Assembly (NCBI GenBank): GCA_028135785.1
Contig: JAOIHS010000003.1
Span: 1 to 64,000, forward strand
DNA: 64,000 bases
Source of the DNA: SAR86 cluster bacterium
GTDB lineage: Bacteria > Pseudomonadota > Gammaproteobacteria > Magnimaribacterales > AG-339-G14
Direction of reading: 5' to 3'
Each line of letters starts with the position of its first letter. The first letter of the stretch is position 1. Shown piece after piece: positions 27,094 through 36,894 of the stretch. The notes under the pieces were generated by a model. The model had not been told where the DNA came from, did no database searches, and was given only the letters and a program-made list of their open reading frames with translations. Position numbers and translations under genes: made by a program.

Positions 27094-28440
27094 CTAGTTA
27101 ATACAACGTTTATATATTTCTTCTTTTAATAACCAAATTCTGTCTTGCCCCCAAACATAAAAGGGATCGCTACCATCTGAGTTAGTAATTTTAAAACTAG
27201 GTACTCCCCAACAGTTTCCAGAATACATATCATCACAGTTATCATTTAAGATTTTTTTCCATTTTTTTGAGTTTAAATCTTTTTTAATAACTTCCCAATT
27301 GAGATCAAGACTTTGAACTAATTCTTTTAAATAAACAGTATCTCCTATATTTATGCCATCTTGAAATGATGCATTTAATAATGATTCTATATACTCAAAA
27401 CCCTTGCCATACTGATCAATTATTGGAAATAAAGAATAAGCAAGTCTTGCTGGTTTTCCAATTGGGGAATAAATAGACTTCATTTCATGATCATGTTTTC
27501 TTCCTTCTCTAGCTGCATCGGAAATAATATATTTTGCTTTAAAATCTGGAATAGTCATCATTCTCATCAACATTGGCAGAACAGGCTTTGTAAATAAATT
27601 AATAGGATACATTTCTCTCATTTCTCTTACTCTTTTAGTGCTAACAAAAGTATAAGGACTATTTAGAGAAGGGTAATAATACAAATTAATTTTTTTATTC
27701 GAATCAAGATTTTCCGGAGCTTTCGCATGTAAAGAACAAATTAGTTCATTAGAGGATGATTTGTTAAGTCCGAGTTCAATAAGTCTCGTCTCTAAATGAT
27801 TTATGCGATCAACTCCCCAATAAAGTTCCTTTTCATAATAAAAAGCTGAACCAAAATAATAACCACATTCATCTCTTATTTTATTTCCGTTTTGAATCTT
27901 TTTGACGATGTCTTCATTAGAAGAGTTATGAATTCTAGATAATTCATCCAAAACAGTTTTATTTTTTTGCCATAATCCATCGCTTACTTTCTTGCTTATT
28001 TCGATAAAATCTTTCTCTTCTACTGAGCAAAGAATAGAGTTTGCTAGATCTACTAATTCTTGATTAGGGTATGAGTCACTAGAAAAATTTACACCATAAA
28101 AGGGGGATATTCTTCGTACGTCTTCTATGCAGTAATTATCATACAAAGAAGGTTCATGAAGAGCTTCAGGGTTTTCTTCCCCAACAAGTATCGGCTTAAC
28201 CAAAATATCATATGTAGAAGACAATTTGTCTATATATTGAATCGTCAAATGAGAGTAAGGATCATCAACCTTATGGAAATATAATACTTCGTGAGGTCTA
28301 TTCTCGCTTTTACGCTTTTGTTCAGATTTTTCTCTAATAGATACAAAGTTTTCATAACTTGAAAACATATTCATAACGCGATTTCTTAACTTGTAAGAAA
28401 AAGTTCGTCTAGAAAGAAAGCTTCTAAAACTTTTAAGCAT
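27094..28440 (-). CDS. Tandem DsbA/GST-kappa-fold protein (HCCA isomerase-like)
   Basis: 448 aa containing two thioredoxin-like kappa domains. Domain 1 (about 50-220) opens VLYFHKVDDPYSHL; domain 2 (about 245-445) opens LYYYPSLNSPYTFV and ends CWGVPSFKI...WGQDRIWLL, as in 2-hydroxychromene-2-carboxylate isomerases. The usual Ser/Pro-Tyr active motif is kept in domain 2 (SPY) and altered in domain 1 (DPY); neither has CxxC. Family members use glutathione in isomerisation or conjugation. Shares one base with the acyl-CoA ligase stop and belongs to the GST-ligase operon. Confidence 0.8.
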   Translation of the reverse strand: MLKSFRSFLSRRTFSYKLRNRVMNMFSSYENFVSIREKSEQKRKSENRPHEVLYFHKVDDPYSHLTIQYIDKLSSTYDILVKPILVGEENPEALHEPSLYDNYCIEDVRRISPFYGVNFSSDSYPNQELVDLANSILCSVEEKDFIEISKKVSDGLWQKNKTVLDELSRIHNSSNEDIVKKIQNGNKIRDECGYYFGSAFYYEKELYWGVDRINHLETRLIELGLNKSSSNELICSLHAKAPENLDSNKKINLYYYPSLNSPYTFVSTKRVREMREMYPINLFTKPVLPMLMRMMTIPDFKAKYIISDAAREGRKHDHEMKSIYSPIGKPARLAYSLFPIIDQYGKGFEYIESLLNASFQDGINIGDTVYLKELVQSLDLNWEVIKKDLNSKKWKKILNDNCDDMYSGNCWGVPSFKITNSDGSDPFYVWGQDRIWLLKEEIYKRCIN

Positions 28441-30203
28441 TAAATTCTCTCTTCTCCAGAATGAATCTTTTCATAAAGTTCGCTGGTCAAATTAATATAT
28501 CTATTATTTTGAAGGAAAAAAATTGGATCTTCAGATAAAGACGGATCAAAACCAAGTTTTTTTAAGTCTTCTTTTTGGTGTTTAAAGGTACCAGTAGTCT
28601 GCATAGTATTTGTAACTTTTAAAAAATAAGGCTTTTGAAAAGTATTTAAGTTTTCATCTACATGAACTGCAAATTTATCAATATCAAAATCAATTGATAC
28701 ATTCATCATTGCCATTCCAGCTTTACCCTCGGACGATTTAACCTCAACACCATAAACATTAGCATCCAACACTTCTGAAAATTTATTCACAATTGCAGCA
28801 ACCTCCATAGTCGAAACATTCTCACTTTTCCATCTATAGGTATCTCCAACTCTATCTGCAAAAGATAACCAATTATTATCATGTAGCTTTACCAAATCTC
28901 CAGTATTGAAGAATGCATCATCCTTCTTTAAAACATCTGTCATTATCTTTGATTGAGATGCTTGTTGATCTCTATACCCTTGATATTTTGCAAAGAGACT
29001 GATTTCTTGAATATATAGACCTGTTTCACCAGATTTTACTTTTTGACAAAAACCTTCAGCATTTAAAATTGGTTCGCCAGTATCCAAATCACATTTTATA
29101 ACAGAAGTATCAGATCTTTTCCTTCCGATCATTCCTGGTCTGCCAGCTGTATTGATCAACATACCTACTGCTTCTGTGGCTCCATACATTTCAACTATTT
29201 TAGAAATACCGAATCTATCCTGAAAAGACTCCCAAATATCAGGCCTTAAGCCGTTACCAGATATAACTCTAATGCTATGATTTTTATCTTCTTCAGATGG
29301 AGGATTATTCATTAAATATCTGCATAATTCTCCTACATAAACAAAAGCAGTTGCTTTGTGTTTTCTTATGTCGGGCCAAAATTCAGATGCAGAAAACTTA
29401 GGCTTTATAAGAGATGCACATCCTGATCTAAGTGAAGCAGCCCATCCATAGAGAAGACCAGTCGAGTGATAGAGTGGCAGGGTGATATAAAATACGTCAC
29501 TGTGCTTAAAATTAAATCCAAAAAATTGTCCTGCATAACTTCCTTTAACAAATTTTGCATGGTCTACTAATGCAGCTTTTGGTAAACCAGTGGTGCCGGA
29601 GGTAAATATGTATGCTGCTAGATCAATTAATTTTACCCGAGTAACAATTGGCTTCGAGCAATTCTGCGATTGAGTCTTAGCATCTTCGTAACCTTCAGGA
29701 ATAGATTCATTATCTTCCATTAAAAAAAGGGGTAATTTTAATAAGTCTGAATCAGCTAAAGATTTTTGAGTTTTCTCTAAATGAGAGGCACCAAGAAACA
29801 AAGCTTTAGCCTCTGATATTGAAATAACATGCTTTAGACCTTCGCCAGTAACTGTCGTGTTAATCAAAGCAGCAACTGCACCAATCCTATTTGCTGCTAA
29901 AAAAAGCATTAAAAAATCAGCGCTGTTATCCATAAGCATAGCGAAACAATCACCTTTAGAAATCTCTTTTGACTGTAAATAGGCAGCAAACTTATTTACC
30001 TGTTGATCCGCTTCAAGCCATGAAATTTTTTTATCATTAAAGATAAATGCAGTATCTTCAGGATACTTAGCAACGTTTTTTTGAAAAAAAGTATCAATGC
30101 TTAATTCTTTTTCATCTTTCCACACAAAAAAGAATCTCGGTATACCTTGAATATAGTAATTAGCTTCTTCTAGAAACCCTTTTATTGCCCACTTAACACT
30201 CAT
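28440..30203 (-). CDS. Very-long-chain/FATP-type acyl-CoA synthetase
   Basis: 587 aa ANL adenylating enzyme. AMP motif IFTSGTTGLPKAALV, a second core EMYGATE, and GDTYRWKSENVSTMEV with the FATP/VLACS signature FADRVGDTYRWKGENV-like order. It activates long or bulky carboxylic acids to CoA thioesters, often during uptake. An N-terminal amphipathic segment (GIPRFFFVW) may hold it at the membrane. 3 nt after the GST gene, overlapping the kappa-fold gene by one base. Confidence 0.88.
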   Translation of the reverse strand: MSVKWAIKGFLEEANYYIQGIPRFFFVWKDEKELSIDTFFQKNVAKYPEDTAFIFNDKKISWLEADQQVNKFAAYLQSKEISKGDCFAMLMDNSADFLMLFLAANRIGAVAALINTTVTGEGLKHVISISEAKALFLGASHLEKTQKSLADSDLLKLPLFLMEDNESIPEGYEDAKTQSQNCSKPIVTRVKLIDLAAYIFTSGTTGLPKAALVDHAKFVKGSYAGQFFGFNFKHSDVFYITLPLYHSTGLLYGWAASLRSGCASLIKPKFSASEFWPDIRKHKATAFVYVGELCRYLMNNPPSEEDKNHSIRVISGNGLRPDIWESFQDRFGISKIVEMYGATEAVGMLINTAGRPGMIGRKRSDTSVIKCDLDTGEPILNAEGFCQKVKSGETGLYIQEISLFAKYQGYRDQQASQSKIMTDVLKKDDAFFNTGDLVKLHDNNWLSFADRVGDTYRWKSENVSTMEVAAIVNKFSEVLDANVYGVEVKSSEGKAGMAMMNVSIDFDIDKFAVHVDENLNTFQKPYFLKVTNTMQTTGTFKHQKEDLKKLGFDPSLSEDPIFFLQNNRYINLTSELYEKIHSGEERI

Positions 30204-30206
30204 TTT

Positions 30207-31217
30207 TTATCTCTCCAAATAAATTAAACAGCCGGTTTTATCTAATATTGGCTTTAATGATTCCTTCAAATCTATTTTTTCATACTTCTTAATTAATTCT
30301 AACAAAGATTTGCCATGATATTTTTGTGTTTTCTGAGAAAACTCATTGCCTTCTAAATTTATTGAAAACTTATTTTTATTTGTATTTAGGGCTTCTAAGT
30401 TGGCTTCCGACCATGGCAAAAATAATCCACCTATTTCCTTTTCAAGAATAGGTTCTATTGTTTTGTGAACATCACTCCAACCAACAAAGTCTCCTTCTAA
30501 TTTTGGATTTTCCATCTTCTTTATCCAATCAACTAAACTAGGCCTTTGATTGATTAGATTTCTAGCGGTCACGTCAATCCAAGAATTATATAGTTGTCCC
30601 CATAAACCGAAATCAGCAATACTTGGCCTCCCTCCAAATAAGTAAGGAAAGATCTTAAAATGATTATCTAGTAGCTCTATGAGTCTTTTGAATGAAGACT
30701 CAATTTGATCTTTATTTTTATCGCTTGATCCAACGAAAGAAACTCTTGAAATCATTCTATTTCTAACTATTTCAGCTTCTTTATCCAATGCTAAAGATGA
30801 AACAATTGGAATATATTTAATCAAAGTCGGCACATTCATCGCAGCTATGCGTTTTGATGATAATTTTTGATCGGCTTTATAAGACCACCTGTAATGAAAC
30901 ATATGTTTATTTCCCCATTCATCAGCATATTCCTCTATTAATGCAGCGATAAAAGACAAACGTGAATCTTCAGGATAAATACTTAAATTTTTATATTTTT
31001 TTTCTAAAGATTCAATAATTGGCGTTGAATCTTGCATAGACGATCCATTAGAAGATAGAAGAAGAGGGGTTAATGGTAGTTTAGCGTGCTTTAAATATTC
31101 TTTTGAGCGCTGTTTGGTAATCCACTTATGAGGAATTTTTTTATATCTTAAGTAAGATCTTACTTTAATTGAAAAAGGAGAAATTTCAGCCCCAAATAGC
31201 TTAAAACTTTCTTTCAT
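30207..31217 (-). CDS. Long glutathione S-transferase family protein
   Basis: 336 aa against about 200-230 for usual GSTs. The N-terminal thioredoxin domain reads KLFGAEISPFSIKVRSYLRY, then TPLLL...MQDSTPIIESLE (GSH-binding Asp-Ser). The helical C-domain has PYLFGGRPSIADFGLWGQL. The extra 100 residues at the C-terminus are of unknown fold. It probably conjugates or isomerises electrophiles with glutathione. Lies 4 nt after the Dcp gene and 3 nt before the FATP-type ligase. Confidence 0.82.
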   Translation of the reverse strand: MKESFKLFGAEISPFSIKVRSYLRYKKIPHKWITKQRSKEYLKHAKLPLTPLLLSSNGSSMQDSTPIIESLEKKYKNLSIYPEDSRLSFIAALIEEYADEWGNKHMFHYRWSYKADQKLSSKRIAAMNVPTLIKYIPIVSSLALDKEAEIVRNRMISRVSFVGSSDKNKDQIESSFKRLIELLDNHFKIFPYLFGGRPSIADFGLWGQLYNSWIDVTARNLINQRPSLVDWIKKMENPKLEGDFVGWSDVHKTIEPILEKEIGGLFLPWSEANLEALNTNKNKFSINLEGNEFSQKTQKYHGKSLLELIKKYEKIDLKESLKPILDKTGCLIYLER

Positions 31218-31221
31218 TCAA

Positions 31222-33255
31222 TTAAGCTAAACCACGTTTTTTTAATAGTCTTAAAGGGTTTGGTTCTGAACCATTAAATTTTTTAAACTGACTCATTAGA
31301 TCTTTTGAATTACCAGAAGAATAAACCAATTCTTTCAATTTTTTTCCTAGATCTTTATTAAATAATCCATTTTTCTCAAACCCCTCAAAAGCAGAAGAAT
31401 CTAAAACTTCAGACCACATATAACTGTAATAACTTGAGGAATAACCACCAGCAAATATATGACTAAAATAGGTGCTCTCATATCTACTGTCTATCTCGTA
31501 AGGAAGGCCTTTCTTATCAAAAAGCTTTCTTTCAAATTCATTTATATCGTCAACATCTTTATCTTCAGTGTGCCAGGCTAAATCTAAATAGGATGCTGCT
31601 AAATATTCCGTCGTAGCAAAACCTTGATTGAATTTTTGACTAGCAATATATTTACTCATAAGTTCTTCAGATATCTTTTCTCCAGTTTCGTAATGTGTTG
31701 CAAATTCAAATAGTACTTCCGGACTTCTTATCCAGTTTTCCATCATTTGAGAAGGAAATTCAACATAATCTCTTGGCACACTAGTTCCAGATAAAGAAGG
31801 GTAGGTAACATTTGAGAGAAGACCGTGAAGGGCATGACCAAATTCATGAAATAAAGTTATCGCATGTTCGAGATTAAGCAATGTCGGCTCACCTTTTTTT
31901 GGCTTAGGAAAATTACAGACATTTATTATCATTGGTAACACATCGCCATTGTTTTTACTTTGATCTCTGTAACTAGTCATCCAAGCTCCACCTTGTTTAG
32001 AAGGGCGAGCAAAATAATCAGTAAAAAAAATACCAATCAATTGTTTGTTTTGATCAAGAACTTCATATCCTTCCAAATCTTCATGATACTTTGGATGGTC
32101 TTGAATTTTATGAAAAGAAATTTCAAATAATCTTTCTGCTGTTTTAAAAGCAGCTAATCTAATGTTTTTTAATGATAGATATGGTTTAATTTCAGCTTCG
32201 GAAAAATCGTATTTTTCTTTTCTCAATTTCTCTGAATAATGCCACCAATCCCAAGCTTCTAATTTAAAGTTATTTCCTTCACGTTGAATAATTTTTTGCA
32301 TCTCACTAATTTCTTCATTTGCCCTATTGATTGCTGGATCCCAGACAGCATCTAACAAAGAAAATACATTTTCTTTATTTTCGGCCATAGTGTCATCCAA
32401 AGCCAAATCAGCATGAGAGTCATATCCAAGAAGATTTGCTTTATTTTTTCTCAGTTTAGCCATTCTTTTTACCAATTCTTCATTATTTTCAGAATTTGAA
32501 TTTTTACCTCGATTTAAATAACCTTTGTAAAGCTGCTCTCTTAGATCTCTATTTAGAGAGCTCGTTAGAAACGGATATAGATTTTCTCTTGTAGGCTTAA
32601 ATACCCACATATCATCCATTCCAGCATCAATAGCTTGTTCTTTTGCAAAATGAATTAAATCATCCGGCAAACCATCTAGATCAGATTCAGAATCTATTAC
32701 TAAATTAAAATTATTAGTTTCTTTTAAAACATTCTGATTAAATTTTAAAGACAGGGTGGATAGCTCTTCATTGAAATATTGAAGCTTCTTCCTATTTGCT
32801 TCATCTAAAAGAGAGCCTTTAGATTTAAATGCCTTATAAGTCACTTCAGTTAATCGTCTCTGCTCAGAATCCAGATTATCTCTTTGTTCATATACAACTT
32901 TAATTTTTGAGAAGAGCTTCTGATTTAAAATAATTTCATCATTATGCCTGGATAAAACCGGACTAATCTCAGACGCTATTTTATTGAGCTCATCCGATGA
33001 ATCCGCTGATAAAAGATTATAAAAAACTCTGCTAACTTTATTCAAATCAGATCCAGACATCTCCATAGCATTAAGTACATTTTCGAAATCAGGCTTTTTT
33101 GTATTTTTGATTATCTCGTTTATTTCTATCTTATGTCTTTCTATTGATTCTTTAAATGCAGGCAAATAATGTTCTATTTTAATTTCTTCAAAAGGAGGAA
33201 TACCGTATTTATTATCAAAGTCTTTCAACAAAGGGTTATTTTTCATAATTTTCAT
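31222..33255 (-). CDS. dcp: Peptidyl-dipeptidase Dcp (M3 metallopeptidase)
   Basis: 677 aa. Zinc motif LFHEFGHALHGLL with the third ligand Glu in the PSQMMENW region, plus NFPKPKKGEPTLL and SGTSVPRDYVEFPSQ, closest to Dcp rather than OpdA/PrlC. It removes dipeptides from the C-terminus of peptides. No signal peptide, so cytoplasmic. Start at 33255 (MKIMKNN); a second ATG at 33246 is equally possible, and neither has a clear ribosome site. Heads the GST-ligase run. Confidence 0.9.
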   Translation of the reverse strand: MKIMKNNPLLKDFDNKYGIPPFEEIKIEHYLPAFKESIERHKIEINEIIKNTKKPDFENVLNAMEMSGSDLNKVSRVFYNLLSADSSDELNKIASEISPVLSRHNDEIILNQKLFSKIKVVYEQRDNLDSEQRRLTEVTYKAFKSKGSLLDEANRKKLQYFNEELSTLSLKFNQNVLKETNNFNLVIDSESDLDGLPDDLIHFAKEQAIDAGMDDMWVFKPTRENLYPFLTSSLNRDLREQLYKGYLNRGKNSNSENNEELVKRMAKLRKNKANLLGYDSHADLALDDTMAENKENVFSLLDAVWDPAINRANEEISEMQKIIQREGNNFKLEAWDWWHYSEKLRKEKYDFSEAEIKPYLSLKNIRLAAFKTAERLFEISFHKIQDHPKYHEDLEGYEVLDQNKQLIGIFFTDYFARPSKQGGAWMTSYRDQSKNNGDVLPMIINVCNFPKPKKGEPTLLNLEHAITLFHEFGHALHGLLSNVTYPSLSGTSVPRDYVEFPSQMMENWIRSPEVLFEFATHYETGEKISEELMSKYIASQKFNQGFATTEYLAASYLDLAWHTEDKDVDDINEFERKLFDKKGLPYEIDSRYESTYFSHIFAGGYSSSYYSYMWSEVLDSSAFEGFEKNGLFNKDLGKKLKELVYSSGNSKDLMSQFKKFNGSEPNPLRLLKKRGLA

Positions 33256-33297
33256 TTTATATAAGATTTATTAATTTTAAAGAGTCAGTTCCTTTTC

Positions 33298-34026
33298 TTA
33301 ATTATTTATACTTAGCTTATCCATTATATAAAAAGGTAGATAAGTAAATATAAACAGTATTAGCGCAATAGCCATAAAGACAAGTATGTGAAGGGGTGGT
33401 TCAGGCATGAAACGAGTAATATTATCGCCCAGTGGGAATTCAATTAGATACCAGTAATTTGCTGGATTTCCATCAGCAAAATAATTAATAGATAAGTTAA
33501 TTGTATAAACACAAATAGAAATTGGAACGCTGTAAAGAATAGCGTCTTTTAAAGACTTTGTATCTGGCCTATTTTTTAATGTAATCGAGGCGAAAGTAAT
33601 AGCAAAAAGAAGCATCGCATGACTAGCGTTAAATAAAATAAAATGCAGGTGGGGAAAATCATATGGATAGTCTGGCTGAGTCAATGCCATAATTACTCCA
33701 GAAATACCCCAAAAAAAGGACATATTGAAAAAAAATCTATTATTTGTCAGTAAAAATATTGAAATAAAAAAAGATGCAAAATTACATAAATGAAGAGGTA
33801 GGCAGTTTAAAATAAAATATCTTTCCGGGTATAACGCAGGGTAATAAAGTATCTTAGCAAACTCATTAAGAATAATTATTATTGCTAATAATTTTCCAAA
33901 ACTAACCAAAGACTTTTTATCAAAACTCCTTAAAATAAACGAGATTGTTAAACAAGTGGAAAATATAAGAAATATTGTTAAATTATGTTCAAATCCAAAA
34001 ATTTGAAAAGGTTCAGCAATAAACAT
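33298..34026 (-). CDS. YwaF/TIGR02206-family membrane protein
   Basis: 242 aa, about seven TM helices. The family block CLPLHLCNFASF occurs after TM3, and NYFADGNPANYWYLIEFP sits near the end, as in YwaF. Function unknown. The start codon is 1 bp from the divergent gene's start (CAT-A-ATG), so its promoter lies inside the neighbour. On this strand a TATAAAAT stretch ends about 10 nt before the ATG, suggesting a very short or absent leader. Confidence 0.8.
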   Translation of the reverse strand: MFIAEPFQIFGFEHNLTIFLIFSTCLTISFILRSFDKKSLVSFGKLLAIIIILNEFAKILYYPALYPERYFILNCLPLHLCNFASFFISIFLLTNNRFFFNMSFFWGISGVIMALTQPDYPYDFPHLHFILFNASHAMLLFAITFASITLKNRPDTKSLKDAILYSVPISICVYTINLSINYFADGNPANYWYLIEFPLGDNITRFMPEPPLHILVFMAIALILFIFTYLPFYIMDKLSINN

Positions 34027-34027
34027 A

Positions 34028-34393
34028 ATGAAATATTTTATATCAATTAATAAGATTGCTTTATCTTTATTTATAATACTTTTTTCAATTTCTTGTTCGT
34101 TAGGAAAAGATTCTATTGAAGTAGTTTGGTCTGATGAGTTGGATTACTTTACAGATACAGAAGCTTTTTATTTTGTAGATGTAGGAACTAAATCCGCATA
34201 TCTAGGTGGTGTTTTAGAAATATATAGATTAATTGATAGTTCATACGTAGATAGACTTACAGTTACTGATTTTGATCTATTAAGAAGAGGGGATGGTTAT
34301 CCAATATGCCGTATCTGGGGAATTAGTGGAAAAAATAATGAAGTTAATTACTTATTAGCTAGGAATTGTCTTTCTCAGACTGTGGTTGATTAA
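34028..34393 (+). CDS. Small exported protein, possible lipoprotein, unknown
   Basis: 121 aa. The N-terminal signal (MKYF...LSLFIILFSISC) ends at Cys23; S-I-S-C is a weak lipobox because -3 is Ser rather than Leu. The mature part is acidic and short, ending with a possible disulfide pair (C102 and C114 by eye). The gene is enclosed: one base from the divergent YwaF-like start, and its 3' end overlaps the convergent SDR by 35 nt. I do not recognise the family. Confidence 0.68.
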   Translation: MKYFISINKIALSLFIILFSISCSLGKDSIEVVWSDELDYFTDTEAFYFVDVGTKSAYLGGVLEIYRLIDSSYVDRLTVTDFDLLRRGDGYPICRIWGISGKNNEVNYLLARNCLSQTVVD

Positions 34394-35171
34394 GTATTGT
34401 TTTGTAAAAATCTTCAAATTTAGTTTGGAGTCTTTGCATTCCTGAAATCCATCTATCATAGTCAGTGGCCTTTCTTTTTATATACTCCAGCACTTCTTCG
34501 TGAGGGGTCACTAAAAATTTTTCTATCTTAATTGCCTCTATAACAGAGGCAGCACATTCGTCTGCAGTAATCATGCCATCTACACCGGCAGTTCCTGCTC
34601 CTTGAGCGGTCATTGCAGTTTCCACTGCTTGTGGACACAGACAAGAAACACCAATACCTTTGGCTCCATAGGTAATTTTTATCCATTCAGCCAAGCTTAG
34701 CGCAGCGGCTTTAGTTACAGAATAGGGAGCGGAACCAATTTGAGTCAAAAGACCGGCAGCAGAAGCAGTATTTACTAAATATCCAGAGCCTCTTTCTAGC
34801 ATCTGAGGAATTACATGTTTGGCTGCATGAATATGACCCATAACATTTATATCCCATATATTTTGCCAGTCTTCAGTAGTAACATCCAAAAGCATTGGAA
34901 CTCCACCTATGCCTGCATTTGAACAAAATATATCAATACCTCCTTCTTCTTTATTCATAAAGTCTATTAGAGATTTTATTTCTTCTTCGTTGCCTACGTT
35001 TAGTTTAAAAGATTTGAATCCCAATTCAGCTGCTGTTTCGCTTGCTCTCTCTCCATCAATATCGGCAATGAGTACGAATTTTGCCCCTTCATTTTTAAAG
35101 GCTTTGGCTAGAGCTTTGCCAATACCACCTGCAGCACCTGTTACTACAATTCTTTTATCTAGAATATCCAT
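34359..35171 (-). CDS. SDR oxidoreductase, last gene of acyl-CoA operon
   Basis: 270 aa. TGAAGGIG (12-19), CSNAGIGG, catalytic Ser in NTASAAG and YSVTK. The pattern LLTQIGSAPYSVTKAAALSLAEW is typical of SDRs found beside acyl-CoA enzymes. The substrate is likely a hydroxyacyl compound or alcohol from the same pathway. ATG directly follows the ligase stop. Its C-terminal coding end overlaps the small exported gene by 35 nt tail-to-tail. Confidence 0.85.
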   Translation of the reverse strand: MDILDKRIVVTGAAGGIGKALAKAFKNEGAKFVLIADIDGERASETAAELGFKSFKLNVGNEEEIKSLIDFMNKEEGGIDIFCSNAGIGGVPMLLDVTTEDWQNIWDINVMGHIHAAKHVIPQMLERGSGYLVNTASAAGLLTQIGSAPYSVTKAAALSLAEWIKITYGAKGIGVSCLCPQAVETAMTAQGAGTAGVDGMITADECAASVIEAIKIEKFLVTPHEEVLEYIKRKATDYDRWISGMQRLQTKFEDFYKTILNQPQSEKDNS

Positions 35172-36890
35172 TTACTTTCCCATTAACTCTATGGCAGCGG
35201 CTCGCATATCTTTCTTAGCTATTTTTCCAGAGGCAATTCTTGGTAGTTTCTCTGTTTGAAACCAAAAATGAGCAGGTACTTTAAAATTAGCCAATTTGTC
35301 TGACAAAAAACTTGCTAGCTCGATTCCATTTAAGCTTGATTCTTCTCTTATACAAACATTAGTTGCCAGTATTTCTCCTAGGCGCTCATCTGGAATACCA
35401 AAAACACTGGCCTCTAAAACAGCAGGGTGTTCTGCAATTGCAGCCTCTACTTCTGGACACGCAATATTTTCCCCGCCTCTAATAACCATATCTTTTTTTC
35501 TGTCGTTTATAAAAAGAAAGCCATCTTCATCAATGAAGCCAATATCGCCGGTTTTAAACCATCCTTCTGAATCCAAGCATTCATCTGTAGCTTCTTGATT
35601 TTTCCAATAACATCTAAAAGTAGAGGCAGATTTAATACAAACTTCACCGTTCTCATTTTCTTTAAGAACATTACCGTTGTCATCTATGACTCTTAACTCC
35701 ATCACTAAAGGCAGAGGAAATCCGGTGCTAGTTGGTTTATCTAAGTAGGTTTCACCATTATTGTTTGCTCCGAGAGCATTAGTTTCTGTAAGACCATATC
35801 CTATACCTGGACTAGCATTTGGCATATGCTTATTTTGTTTTTTGACTTGCTCTGGAGGTCTTGGAGCACCGCCGCCTAAAAGATCTTTTAAAGTTGATAT
35901 GTCTCTTGGATTTTTTACTTGGGCCTCAACGATTTCGGCTGACATAGTCGGCACACCAGTAAATGCGGATATTTTTTCTTTTTCTATTGTATCAAGAGCC
36001 TTTTCAGCATCCCACTTATACATAAGAACTGTTTTTCTACCAACAGGAATCGATAATAAAAAGATCGCATGAGAACCAGTTACATGAAACAAAGGAACGG
36101 CAACTAGAGTTGCAGGTTGATCTAATGACGCAATTTCATCTTCAACACTAACAATTTCTTCTTCCAAAGCTTGTTTTCCAATAGTTTGGAGAAGGACCCA
36201 GTATAAGGGTGCAAAAGTAATTCCTCTATGCGTTAAAACAACACCTTTGGGGTAACCCGTACTACCAGATGTATACATAATTGAAGCATCGTCTTCAGGA
36301 TCAATACTGACAGGATCAATCAAATCATGAGGCTGATCTTCGATTAGTTTATAAAAATCATTTTCTAAATTTTCAGGTTTATTGGATCGAACAGAGATTC
36401 TAGGAATATTTGGAACTTTTCCATTAATGCGATCAAGGCGCTCTTCATCACCAATGAAAATTTTTGCTTCACTATTCGTTATTCCATATTCAAGTTCATC
36501 GCCTTTCCACCATGAATTTAGTGGAACTATAACGGCACCGATAGATGTGGCAGCTATGTATGAGAACATCCATTCTGGATAATTTCTCATTGATAAAGCA
36601 ACTTTATCTCCTTTCTGAATATTAAATTTTGATTGCAGAGTATTTGCCAATTGATTCGAATATTTTAGCGTTTCTGCAAATTGATATCTTTCGTCCTCAT
36701 AGACTATATGAGTCCAGTCGCCATGCAACAAACCTAGTTGATAATAATCTCTCAGATTTTTAGGCGCGTCTTTGAAAACAAAATAATCGTTACCTCTTAT
36801 ATTGGCTTTTTCAAGCGCAAGCATTCCCTCTTTGGTTACTTCTTTAACTAAATCTAATCTTCCTTCATTTGTCGATAGTTTATTTTTCAT
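35172..36890 (-). CDS. Acyl-CoA synthetase (AMP-forming)
   Basis: 572 aa from ATG 36890 (580 aa if ATG 36914 inside the SDR is used; I prefer 36890, 4 nt after the SDR stop). AMP motif IMYTSGSTGYPKGVV, GYGLTETNA, GWFKTGDIGFID, DRKKDMVIRGGENI and the lysine IASGKIAKKD. It makes a CoA thioester from a carboxylic acid, the entry step for the hydratase and dehydrogenases around it. The class includes fatty and aromatic acid ligases; chain length is unknown. Confidence 0.9.
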   Translation of the reverse strand: MKNKLSTNEGRLDLVKEVTKEGMLALEKANIRGNDYFVFKDAPKNLRDYYQLGLLHGDWTHIVYEDERYQFAETLKYSNQLANTLQSKFNIQKGDKVALSMRNYPEWMFSYIAATSIGAVIVPLNSWWKGDELEYGITNSEAKIFIGDEERLDRINGKVPNIPRISVRSNKPENLENDFYKLIEDQPHDLIDPVSIDPEDDASIMYTSGSTGYPKGVVLTHRGITFAPLYWVLLQTIGKQALEEEIVSVEDEIASLDQPATLVAVPLFHVTGSHAIFLLSIPVGRKTVLMYKWDAEKALDTIEKEKISAFTGVPTMSAEIVEAQVKNPRDISTLKDLLGGGAPRPPEQVKKQNKHMPNASPGIGYGLTETNALGANNNGETYLDKPTSTGFPLPLVMELRVIDDNGNVLKENENGEVCIKSASTFRCYWKNQEATDECLDSEGWFKTGDIGFIDEDGFLFINDRKKDMVIRGGENIACPEVEAAIAEHPAVLEASVFGIPDERLGEILATNVCIREESSLNGIELASFLSDKLANFKVPAHFWFQTEKLPRIASGKIAKKDMRAAAIELMGK

Positions 36891-36894
36891 TTGT

